DNA from: Bugulina stolonifera
Lineage: Eukaryota > Bryozoa > Gymnolaemata > Cheilostomatida > Bugulidae
Direction of reading: 5' to 3'
NCBI GenBank assembly: GCA_935421135.1
Contig: OW285193.1
Location: 19,010,252-19,074,251 of the forward strand
Length of the DNA stretch: 64,000 bases
Positions 22,089 through 33,500 of this stretch are shown here, piece by piece; positions within the stretch are counted from its first letter, which is position 1; every line of letters begins with the position of its first letter. The position numbers and the translations under genes are program-made. The notes under the pieces are model-generated. The model was not told the origin of the DNA. It did not search any database and worked only from the letters and a program-made list of their open reading frames with translations.

Positions 22089-22308
22089 CTTATAGTATAC
22101 AGTAGTTCCATCAGTCTAATCATTTCATCATCCCATATTGAAAGAATAGCTGAAGCCATCAAGACTATGCGTTCTAAGTCACCAGTCCTCAGGCTGCTGT
22201 CTACAACTACATTGTATGAGTCATAGTTCAACAGTAGCCATCTTCCTCTCCCACTGACTGAGTTCCAGGTATAGTAGTCAAGGACAGAGTTCTCAACTTT
22301 TAGCAGAC
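22089..22308 (-). CDS. Putative exon of an unrecognised gene
   Basis: A 220-base minus-strand exon bounded by CCCCAG and GTAATA is fully open. It reads LLKVENSVLDYYTWNSVSG, GRWLLLNYDSYNVVVD, SSLRTGDLERIVLMASAILS and IWDDEMIRLMELLYTI. The composition (regular hydrophobic and charged alternation) looks like real protein, but I do not recognise the family. Minus-strand pieces further left (21.8, 21.5, 20.6 and 20.4 kb) could belong to the same gene or dead gene; I could not join them. Confidence 0.4.
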
Positions 22309-22309
22309 C

Positions 22310-22720
22310 TGGGGTTTATATGCCCGACTGCAAAGTACAACAGGTTGACAAGTCTGAGTGCAAAGTACTACAGTATTTGTCTAGGAGTTTTCCTAAATAT
22401 TTTCAACTTGTGAAATTTACTAGATTTCCAGCTAGACATGAATTCCTTTAGATATCCTCATATTCAAAAAGTACAAACTAAATCTCACCTTTTCTAGATG
22501 TAAATCTTGTGTATCTATAGATCGGACTCAACCATTTGTTGAAAGTGTATAGTAGTCTCCTAGACTCTGCTTCATAAATAGTTGATTTGTCCAGAACCTC
22601 TATTGTGCGGAGCCCCTTAATTCAGCTCAGATAATATAAAGTTGTCTTCTCTTTTTCCTTCAACTAAAATAATAACTTGTCCACTCTCTTTCTCTCTTCT
22701 ATAATTTGAAGGCATTGTTT
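22310..22720. repeat. Duplicated segment, copy 1, second block
   Basis: This block matches 24370-24780 with scattered differences: shared landmarks are TGCAAAGTACAACAGGTTGA, AAAAAGTACAAACTAAATCT, CTGCTTCATAAATAG and GATTTGTCCAGAAC in the same order. Together with 21336-21870 it shows that about 1.4 kb was duplicated, with internal deletions, on both sides of the LINE. Confidence 0.7.
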
Positions 22721-22838
22721 CCTTTTGTTTTTCTCTTCTTCTTTCTATTTCAGGTTTTCCTGTTAAGAATGATTTCCCATTATTTCATTCTGTTAGTAGC
22801 ATCCTTCTCTGTCACACCTACTGTTTTCATATCTTCTC

Positions 22839-23860
22839 TTACCACATGAGAAATCTTAGAGTTTCAATTCTTCTCACATGCGGTAGTTCCGTGTTCATTA
22901 CTCTCCTCCCCAGATGATTTCCATCTCTCCTTACCACATGCTCAAACCTTGCTGTGCCATTAATGTACTCATTCCTAATCTTACCAAGTCTTGTGACCCC
23001 CAATGCAAACCTAAGCATTCGTAATTCTGCCGTCTCCAGCTCAGCCTCTTGCTTCTTGGTCAGAGCCACAGTCTCCATACTGTATAGTACTGCTGGCCGA
23101 ACTGCTGTGTTGTATATTCTTCCCTTTAGCTTGACTGACAGCTTCTTATCGCATAATATGCCTTTCACTTTCTTCCATCCACACCAGCCAGCTTATATTC
23201 TCTTCTTTACTTCTCCTCCACACTCCCCATTCCCCTGTACTGTAGATCCAAGGTATTTAAACTGTTTCACTTTTCTCAACTCACTCTCCTGTATTCTCAT
23301 TGTGCCTCCACCTGAATCTCCATTCAAACACAAAAAACTCCGTTTTGGCTCTGCTTACGCTCATTCCCCTCCTCTCCAGTGCAAACCTCCAACTCTCTGG
23401 TCTAGACTGACTTCAGCTTGCTCTTTACTCAGTTCGCAAATAAAAATGACATCTGCAAACATCATATTCCGGGGGGGGGGGGGGGGGGGCTCCTCTCTTA
23501 CTTCACCAGTTAGCCTATTCATTATTACTGCAAAAAGGAATGCACTCAATGCCGATCCTTGATGTAAACCCACGTTCACATTGAAGCATTCCGTCATACC
23601 CACTGCACTCCTTACCGATGCCATACTTCCCTCGTACATATCCTGTATCACTCTCACATATATCTCCAATACACCAGTGCCACATCACTCTTCCCTTGGT
23701 ACCATGTCGTATGCCTTCTTCAAAACCACAAAAACACAGTAGAGCTCAATTTGCCCTTTCTTGTACTTCTCCATTACCATCCTTAAGTACATCTACTGTA
23801 CTTCTCCCTGGCATGAAGCCATACTGATGTTCACTAATCCTTACTTTAACTTTCTTTCAT
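22839..23860 (-). pseudogene. Degenerate LINE reverse transcriptase
   Basis: Minus-strand fragments, in order, resemble a non-LTR reverse transcriptase of the RTE-like class common in animals: YGFMPGRSTVDVL; IYVRVIQDMYEGSMASVRS; VGLHQGSALSAFLFAVIMNR; a catalytic box reading FADV where FADD is expected; and VRPAVLYSMETVALTKKQEA, ELRMLRFALGVTRLGKIRN. Frameshifts, stops and a poly-C/poly-G tract (about 23471-23490) break the frame, and the second catalytic aspartate is lost, so it is dead. The 5' endonuclease part and 3' end are not seen. Confidence 0.85.
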
Positions 23861-24067
23861 CTACTCCGCCATAATGTGAAATTATCCTCTCTCTCCCTTT
23901 CTTTTGACTCTCTTGTCCTTATCTCTAAATTAATTTACATTGTAACATGGAGTTATGTTCTTTTGTTCATTCCACTTACTCTTTACTATCAATTTGAATC
24001 GATGCACGATGTGTCTGTGTTTGACCTAATCCATTCTGTATTCTACTGCCACAAGATAACGTCATCC

Positions 24068-24780
24068 AGTCTTGAGCTTCTACAGATTCTACAAATATTA
24101 TAGTGATAAATTGAGAACCATAAATGAAATGTTATAAATGACTAGTATTGAACATCACAGGAATTATATAGTAACTAAGCATTTAAATAGAGTGTCTAGT
24201 AGTAAATATACATGTACATACCTGGTGCAGGTGAGTATGCAGCTTCCCATGAGTAGCTTCTAAGAGAAATCTGTTACATTCCATGAGATATCTTTTGTAA
24301 CAACAGTTCTTTTCTTCTTCATGACTTGATAACTCTGATACCTACATGTATATCACATAGGACATAGGGTTTCCATGTCCGGCTGCAAAGTACAACAGGT
24401 TGACAAGTCTGAGTATGAAGTACAACAGGTTGACACATCTGAGTACGAAATACTACAGTACATGCCTAAGTGAATAAGGAGTTTTTCAAAATATTTCCAA
24501 CTTGTGAAATTTACTAGAGTTCCAGTCAGACTTGAACTCCTTTAGATGTCCTCTAATATAAAAAGTACAAACTAAATCTCACCTTCTCAGAATGTAAATC
24601 TTGCATATCCATGGATCAGACTAGATCAGTTTTTGAAAGTGTATAGTAGTTTCCTAGCTTCTGCTTCATAAATAGCTGATTTGTCCAGAACTTTTACAGT
24701 GTTGAACCCATTAATTCCGGAGCTTGGATAAAATAGGAAGTTGTCCCTTCTCTTTCTTCCATCTATAATTCGAAGGTATC
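24068..24780. repeat. Duplicated segment, copy 2
   Basis: Second copy of 21336-22720 in the same orientation but about half as long. It starts abruptly at the right edge of the LINE remnant with the same GAGCTTCTACAGATTCTACA string that begins copy 1. Confidence 0.75.
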
Positions 24781-27700
24781 CTTTTCCTCTATTCCGATAT
24801 AATATGAAATTATACTCTTTTTTCCTTTATTTTGACTCTCCTGTCCTTTTATCTAAATAAATATACATATGGAATAATTTTACATTCCCTTGTTCACTTT
24901 ACTTCACTATGAATTTAAATCCTTTTCTTATTTCTACTTTACTATGAAAATGAAAAGTGAGGACTATGTAGTAACTGAAGTAGCAACTCATGTGTGAATA
25001 CTTATGCTTGGATCACTGGCTATGCAAAAAATAGGGGAATTAGAATAAGTTCCTACAACTAGGAGGAACTAATAGTTGAGTATTTACCGTCAATCAGTAC
25101 AATATTTACTACTTCCATTCCATCTGACAGCTGTATGTTATATCAGTCTTTGTCTTTCTTGTCTAACACTGCAATCCAGTTCCTACGTGAAGAAATATAT
25201 AGCGTTGTCAGTTTGGTCCCAACACAGCAATGTGAATTAGAAGTTGTCTACTCTTCAAACTCAAAAGCTGACAACTCCAGTTTAATTACACGTAACACAA
25301 TAAGGAGCATGTATACATGAGTACACTGATAGGCCTGTGTGATTGCACGTCACAACACAATATGTAATTATAATCATGATCACACACTGTTTAAAATAAC
25401 ACACAGTCATCAGCATTCACTAGGCTAAGATGTATACTCTTACATACTAACAGGTGCCTCAGTTTGCTATATTTTGGTCTATTTTAATTAAAAAGAGAAA
25501 ATTCAAAATTTTAATAAAAATGCAAAAAATATTTATGGCTGCTGCCGTGTGTATCAAGTCAGTACAAAATCACCTGGCATTGTAATGGTTTTTGAGAGAT
25601 TGTGCTGCCGTCCTAAGACGACTTCCTTGTCCAAAATGAAGAGCCTACGAGTGGTGCTAGGCCTTCTCATTACATGAAAGATCAACAGGTACTAGTAGTC
25701 AAATAACTACTCAAGACAGCCCATGTGGTCCAGAGTCGATGCTTGTTTACTATACTGAGAAAGAGAGTGATCCGACCTAGAAGGTGGTTCGGGAGGCAAG
25801 GTCGAAGACCTTGACAACCGGAATGACCTATCTACGAAGAGAAAATCTCTGTATATAAGTATAGATGCATCTTTATTGAGATCCAAGCATGAACTGAGAC
25901 AACAAACATAGAAACAATGTGCTTTATATAGTATAAGAACATCCGGAGGAAGTTCCGGTAAAAAGGCTGACGTAGTGTCGTAAAAAGACGACGCAGTGTC
26001 GTCCGGAAATTGTGCAACAATATGGCAGCCGGAAGCCCGATGGCCGACCCAAAATAGGTCGGGTTTGACAAAGGATGCTTAAAACCATCTAGATCATGTA
26101 CAAAATCAATATCAGGCAATTCTGAGGGGTCGGGCCTCTTTACATGGGTATAAAAAGGACATAATTGCCCAGTAATGCACATTATAAGTATATAAGTGAT
26201 ATGTAATTACAAATGCATGGTCAAAACATGCATAACAATGTAGGCTAGGTATGAGTTAATAAGTGACTAAGTGCAGAATGTCAGAGGCTAGACAAGTAGA
26301 GCTGTGGCAACTACTAGGCACTTAAGGTGCTATAAGGTCCATCAGGCGAGCTGAGGTCGTATAGGCAAATGTCCTGACCACTACAGTATTACAATTATCA
26401 GAAGTGGACGTATTATTGTGTCTGGCATACAGGCCAGAGTACCGGAGAGGGAGTGAAAACTGGCTGACCAAGCAAATGGGAGCTAAGACTAGAGAGAGTG
26501 AGCATGGCCAACTGACACACTGCAAATACACGACGAGGTAGTGGGGTGACTAGGAGAGACTCCCGTGACCTGATGGCTCCATCAATGTCCTCAGAGTCAG
26601 TGTAAGACCTAGTGGTGTGAGCTTAACTGTTAGAACTAGCAGGGGTCAAATCTACAATTGTGGAGGGGTTGGACTGCCGGGTCCTAGTGTTAGCAATTCG
26701 ACTGTACTTGGAAAGACTGTATGAGTTCAGTTCAGTAAGATAACTTTGTCGAACAACGGCCACAAACTCGTGCTAATTAGCTACAATCTGAGGTCAAAAG
26801 GTATATTCTATTGTTGCCTGCACCTAAGAGTAGTTAGACTTTCATAGACTGAAATCATACAGTCATGAGAGTAAAACTGTGTAGAGGGGAATAATAAAAT
26901 TAGACATTTTTGGAACAACACAATCCTATCCTAGCCAGCTAATAGCCCATCTACTGCAATTTTTGGCTTTTAGGCTTAGCTGACACTTGTTGACAAGTCT
27001 GACTCAAAAGTACAATTGGTTGACAGTCTGACTGCAAAGTACAATTGGTTGCCAGTCTGACTGCAAAGTACAAAACACTACAATAAATATTAATATAATA
27101 TAATAATAATAATTGAGTGATTCAATAATCTCATCTGACTCAAGAGAATAGAGAGGCTTCCTAAATATTCCTTCATTCACTATTTCATCCAAACTTCAAG
27201 ATCTCTAGTCAAATTATTAATTCAACTCACCTTTTCTGGATATGAAATTGAGACTGGAGATTTGATATAAATTATATAGTATTGCATATTAATATTTAGT
27301 GTATCCAAAGAAACGTTCAATCAGCTGTTGTAAGGTGAACATGACTGTAGTAGTTTGTTAGCCTTTGTTCCACAAAGTTGGAGATTAGTACAAAATCTAA
27401 CTAATGTATTATACATGTAAGAACTCGGGCTAGCTGCTACTATAATAAGAAGTTATCCTCTCTCTTTCCCTTTCCTACTACAATAAGAAGTTGTCCTCTC
27501 TCTTTCGCTTTCCTATTACCATAAGAAGTTATCCTCTCTCTTTTTTGCTGCAAATAAGAAGTTATCCTCTCTCTGTTTCTGCAAATGCAAGAAGTTATCC
27601 TCTCTCTTTGTTTGCACTACAATAAGAAGTCATGCTCTCTTTTTCTCCACTAAGTACATATACATTACAAGTCATCCTCTCCTTCTCCTTGTTACAATGA

Positions 27701-28711
27701 AGAGTTATATCATAGTTTCCCTCTTCCTCTCTGCCATTGTATGAACTTTATACTTTCTAATTCTCTCTATTCTATTCTCTCCCATCATCTCTACTTTGTT
27801 ATCTGGTTATCCCTCCTCTTTTTTTCTGGCTGCAATATTCTGTATAATGGAGTACTAATATGCATGTAGTAATGCTCATTGTGCAGTTGCCAGTTGGCAA
27901 AGAGTATATTAACTTCACACTAGAAAAGCTTTCTTTTTTCAAGGTGCAGAGGGTTCTTCTGTGACCAGATATGTATTGAATAAGAACCAGACCAATATAC
28001 ATTAAATCTACCAAAATATGACAAGGCTATTATAACTATGTAGCTGTTATATAGACATATGCCTGTTACACAGTACATGTAGAAATATAGTAACACTAAC
28101 ACTAACACTAATATAGTAACACTAACATTGAGTTATCTTCTCTCTTCCTGTATGCATGAGAACTGTTGCCCCTATATTGATTGGCATTATTGGGCATTAT
28201 AATGTGATTACAAAGGTACTGCACACCATTGTGTATAACCCATTCAAACTTAATTGATCGTGTTATTTTATATTATGAGCATTTTGTTTTCCTGAGTCCT
28301 ACATGTACAGTAGACAAACAAGGCCAGCCAATGCACCACCTATATAGTCTGTACCTAGAAATACGTGTAGCTACTTCTCCTTAATGAACTGGGTGGTAGC
28401 AACTGCTGGATATGAAGCCGCACACACAGCACATCTTATTTGTGTATTTAGTTAACCAATGGTGGTAAGTATGTACATGTATATACTATATTTTAGTTGG
28501 CAGTTTGATACAATAAAAGAGTTACTTTGAATGTGGGCACTGCACAGGGTGCACCACTGAATAGGCCCAAATAATACATGTACTTTAGTATTGCAAGTAG
28601 TCAGCTAACCAATATTATCTGTTGATTAACTTACTGTAAAGCACATTGTAGCGTCACTACATTAAAGTATATAAGGCTTTGGTAAAGTCTCATATCATAG
28701 ACTGTTTCTAG
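24781..28711. other. Gene-poor accessory stretch
   Basis: A hairpin element lies at 25238-25282. 25550-26800 is visibly richer in G and C than its surroundings (GGAAGTTCCGG, GACGACGCAGTGTCGTC) and carries a 116-codon minus-strand open frame at 25832-26182 that I do not recognise; it may be a piece of a mobile element. 26990-27170 is another copy of the element seen at 13530. 27441-27650 is a loose tandem of AAGTTATCCTCTCTCTTT blocks, at least five copies. No convincing gene was found. Confidence 0.5.
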
Positions 28712-30396
28712 GCATAGCTGTGTTTGGGGCTCAACTATCCCACCCCTAACAACTAACCCCTCAGTGTCCAGTGTACTATCCTCTACAACTACCTCCAGTA
28801 GACAGTACCAAGAACTACAAACTAGGTATGTATTAATAGCCCACTATTACTCAGTGCGTGGCCTGCACTATGTATTGCTACCTACTGCCACTGTGTATAT
28901 TGCTACCTACTGCCACTGTGTATATTGCTACCTACTGTCACTGTCTATATTGCTACCTACTGCCACTGTATACTGTTACCTGCAATGCTTATCTCTCCCA
29001 TCACAGAGGGAAATGATGTTTATATTTGAAGAAATAAGCCTATCACTCCCAGCTATGCACTTCTTTACACCTTGCTTCCTATCGTGGTGGTAATGTTGGT
29101 GTGCACTTGCTGTGGCATCAGATACAAGTACAGAAAGAAAAAACCTTGGACTGAAGGACGTCATCTGAAGAGGGAGGCTGTTAAAATAAGATATAAGCTG
29201 GAGGCAGCGTCAGCAAAGGAGGACAGGGATATGAGAGTGGAGAGTAGAGGTGGTCACATGAATAGTAACACAGCAGTACCTGACAATAACACACCCCAAT
29301 ACACAGGTATTATCTACCTACATACATGTCATATATCTACCTACATACATGTCATATATCTACCTGCATACATGTCATATATCTACCTGCATACATGTCA
29401 TATATCTACCTGCATACATGTCATATATCTACCTGCATACATGTCATATATCTACCTGCATACATGTCATATATCTACCTGCATACATGTCATATATCTA
29501 CCTGCATACATGTCATATATCTACCTGCATACATGTCATATATCTACCTGCATACATGTCATATATCTACCTGCATACATGTCATATATCTACCTGCATA
29601 CATGTCATATATCTACCTGCATACATGTCATATATCTACCTGCATACATGTCATATATCTGCCAGCATACATGTCATTCATCTACCTGCATGCATGTCAT
29701 ATATCTACCTGCATCATGTCATATATCTACAACAAGCTTTGTGGGTCCTACAACTTTCCCAACTTAGTATAACTCTTGTAAAGGCACTAGAGTGACTGTG
29801 AGTGACTGTGAGCAACTGTGAGCTTTGGCAGACGGCTTATGGTTGGGGCCAATATCCAAAGCTGACACACTAACACAGCTCAAACCCGTCCATGACTGAA
29901 AAGACTAGCCTGTTCATCTTTGTATAGGCGTAAAAGGTGGGTCTTTGACAAAAAAGAACAAACTATGGCCCCTCATGTAACTGATCTATTTGCTGCAAAT
30001 CTCAGTGTTTTATTTGATTGTAGACGCTGCCAACTTCACAGACATAGCAGTGTTTCATGTGACCTAAAGAGTTTCCAGGTAGAAGAGAGAAACAGCTCAG
30101 ATGGTCGACTAACTATACTAACACAATCTATAGTATAAGATTATATAACATAACGTTACTACATTTATTGGTGATAGCGTGGAGTTGAATTATCACAATG
30201 GATGGATAGTAGATATGCATGTTCTATTACAACATATTGACACAATTATATGCTAACTGTGCTATATTAAATATATACTTCAGCCATGTACAACCGTGGT
30301 AAACTAGTACCTTCTATCCCACAAGAGGCTTCTGTTCAATATATAACTACTCTGAAGGATACAACAGTATATGCACAAAATGAAATGGTGGGATAG
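28712..30396 (+). CDS. Unidentified single-pass membrane protein, 3' exons
   Basis: Three exons join in frame: 28712-28825 (after TTTCTAG, before GTATGT), 29053-29306 (after CTCCCAG, before GTATTA) and 30284-30396 (after ACTTCAG). The first gives a Ser/Thr-rich, probably extracellular piece (VSSVLSSTTTSSRQYQEL). The second gives a transmembrane helix (YALLYTLLPIVVVMLVCTCC) followed by a basic stop-transfer KYRKKK and a charged cytoplasmic tail. The third ends VYAQNEMVG, with tyrosines at QYTAMY, VQYITTL and TVYAQNE that could be phosphorylated. The 5' exons and ectodomain type were not found. It converges on UBE4B, whose stop is 180 bases away. The intron before the last exon is a 21-bp minisatellite. 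Confidence 0.55.
28870..28975 (+). repeat. 25-bp tandem repeat
   Basis: About four copies of TTGCTACCTACTGCCACTGT plus TATA, in the intron between the first two exons of the membrane protein gene. Confidence 0.85.
29310..29730 (+). repeat. 21-bp minisatellite starting at a splice donor
   Basis: About 20 units of ATATCTACCTGCATACATGT plus C. The first unit starts four bases after the donor of the transmembrane exon (G|GTATTATCTACC). Because 21 is divisible by three and the unit has no stop, the transmembrane exon's frame runs on through the whole array, giving a spurious 231-codon open frame. Confidence 0.95.
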
Positions 30397-30576
30397 TTTA
30401 CAGAATTTAGCCTATTAGCTAGTTAGAATCAATATTGGTCATGGCTGTGGACTATTATTAACTAAGAGTAGGAGGTTATGCTGTAAAATGGAAGTCTTAT
30501 GCTGTTGAGCACCTGAGGGTACCCGTGAAGTACCTGGGGGTACCTGTGGAGTACCTGTAAGAGTTCTCTACTCAGA

Positions 30577-33500
30577 TCACTTCTGTCTCTTTGATTTCAC
30601 CCATTCTTCTATCTGTGCCTTCAATTCAGTTTCTGTAACAAAACATGAAGTAATCAAAATTTCGAAAGAAAAGGTGAAAAAACATCTTACGTTCGGAGGG
30701 TTATTATTAAAGGGGTTGGTGACAGATGATTTATGCGCATATTCAATATTCATAGTCACTTTAAACATAAAGAGAGGAGGGTATTCTGATAATAACAGAC
30801 ATTGACTCATATTGAATGTATGTCATCACCTCTCCCCACTCATTCAAGTAAACAGAAATAAAAGCTGGGATTCTCAAGACGGAAAACCTTCAAAATTTGC
30901 AAAATATGATTCAACTAAACCACCAGAAGGAGACTACTCCTACATGTACAACTAAACCACCAGCTTTTCATAAAACTCTGAGGGGTTCCAAATATTCAAC
31001 CAAAGACCTCGTAATATCACAATAATAGTTCCTGTCGATAACAAAGGCGTGTATACCAGGAGAAAGGAGGAGACTACTCCTACATGTACATGTACGTGTC
31101 TGCACACCTGGAATGAGATGTTCCTCTTTAAGGAACTTCCTGTTGAAAGGATCCTCAGGTTTGTTGAGCAACTGTCTTAGGATGTTCTTTCTGTCCATGA
31201 CTATGTTGGAGGTGGGCAGTCTGACCGGGTCGGTCATCAGGGTGTCCATCACTGGGTCTATAATATAATAGAGTATACTGCATGTGTGCTTGGCATATCT
31301 CTACTAGTATAGTCGGCACGGGTATCATTTCAGTCAAGGAAATATACAGGTGAACACAACTCAATATATGCACACAATAGCACACTGACGGAACACCATG
31401 GTCTATAAGCAATGACCAGTATAACGTACCTTTGAACTCGTCGGGGGCATCAGACAAGTCAAGGTCACTCTGAGTCTTGCTAGACACAATGACATCAACA
31501 GCTTTGCCCAGGTTAGCAAATTTCTCAATTTCCAGAGATGACTTAATGTTGGCTATTCTCATCTTGGAGAGAGCATCGGAGAAGAGGTTAGGGTGGTACG
31601 ACCGCTATAAGTACATTGAACATGCATATGGAAGTAAGTAAAGGTAAGTAATAGTCTATTCTAGTGGTAGTCATATAACAATACATCACTGCAATGTACA
31701 TATATAACAATTCTAACGCTTAGCTTTAGTTTCCAAACTTACCTCATCACTGGCTAGGGCAGCAGCAAAGACGTCACAATCCAAATTGATATATATGGCA
31801 GTGAGATTGTCTAAGAGCCTCTTTGGCTCCCACCCGTACTTATGGGGATTCAATACCTTGAGATTTTTACATTTAGGACCACACAGCTGTTTGAGGTTAA
31901 AGTTGAGCATGGCAGCCAGTCGATCAGCTAACTCCTAGAATAGGAAGTAAGCTCATGCGTTATGCATTACATGTACATTATATATGGATATGTATAGGCT
32001 ATGTTACATACATGTGCATTATATATGAATATGTATAGGCTATGTTACATACATGTACGTTTTATATGGCCATGTTACATACATGTACATGTACTGTATA
32101 CACATCCACTATACAAACATACAGATATACCACACTTACAGGTATGAGGAAAGGGTGACAGATATACTCTGTAAGATATCTGAACATCTCGACAGTCTCC
32201 GAGCCGAGAGTCAGATATGACCTACATTGTCTCTCTTCCTGTCCAAGGTGCCGTTGTTTACTCTACAATGTTAAGTATAGCATACAACATAATGGATGAT
32301 TAAACACTTCACCTGAAAGATGCCTTCACTCCACCCACAGTTAATGAAGAGTGTGGAGTTGCCTTCCCTCTCACTCCATTATACTAGCATTGTGTTTGGA
32401 TAACCATACTGTCCGTCAACCAGTACCACTTTACTGATTAGAGGTCTCAGTAGTACAATTCCTCTCAGCATGGAAGGAAACAACAGTTATAAGCATTACA
32501 TCGCTACAGCGGCAAAACCTTGACCTCTAGAGCGCAGATAATATTAAAGAAAGTATGTTAGACCGACCTGCTGCGTCTCTCTGTTTAGTTTATTCCACTC
32601 ATTTACGTTGTTCATCAGTTGCTGCAGCTCGTTGATAGTCTTAAGAGAGTCCATGCTTTCATCCAATAGGAATGTAGTGTCGTTGGTCAACATGTTCACA
32701 AACCTTGTGAAGGCACTCTTAGCAGCCCTGTTGACATTAGTATAACACCTCATCATTACAAGCTACTGACCACTGACCATTAGTATAACACCTCATCATC
32801 ACAAGCTACTGACCACTGACCATTAGTATAACACCTCATCATCACAAGCTACTGACCACTGACCATTAGTATAACACCTCATCATTACAAGCTACTGACC
32901 ACTGACCATTAGTATAACACCTCATCATTACAAGCTACTGACCACTGACCATTAGTATAATACCTCATCATCACAAGCTACTGATCGACCGCTGGCTACC
33001 GACCGCTGGCTACCAACCGCTGACTACCGACCGCTGACTACCGACCGCTGGCTACCGACCGCTGGACATCGACCACTTTGTTACCACTAGCTACTCAATA
33101 CCATTCAATGTAGGAATATACCACTTTACAGGTCAAGGAGATATCAGTCCGGGTAGTACCAGCAGGAGTAGACAGGTACTTGTATGTACTTACTTTGCAG
33201 TGCTGATAAACTTGGATTTGTGGGAAGGGTTACCCCAGAGTGTTTTGAATATGATGCTGATCTGGTAACGAATACTGAACTTGTCGAAGAACTCATTGTG
33301 GGAGCCAGTGCTCTCGATCTCTAAAGATGAAAATGTATATATTAATATCCATACAGGATAATATAGTATGCCCGTTGGAACGGGAGAGTCAGGTAGATGT
33401 AACTCACTACAGCTAATGAGCCCCATAGACTCCCAATGATAGAGAGACGAGAAACTCAAACTCACCGACGTAGAAGTTCATGAGGCTGGCCATGAGGTGC

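Noticed and set aside
22954..23562. 202-codon plus-strand frame
   Set aside because: Antisense shadow of the LINE reverse transcriptase remnant.
29326..29795. Overlapping frames of about 148 codons (YLPAYMS-like repeats)
   Set aside because: 21-bp intronic minisatellite; phase and splice sites support a spliced transcript instead.
29920..30138. 72-codon frame as the last exon of the membrane protein
   Set aside because: Its phase does not fit the upstream donor; the exon at 30284 joins in phase and ends in a stop.
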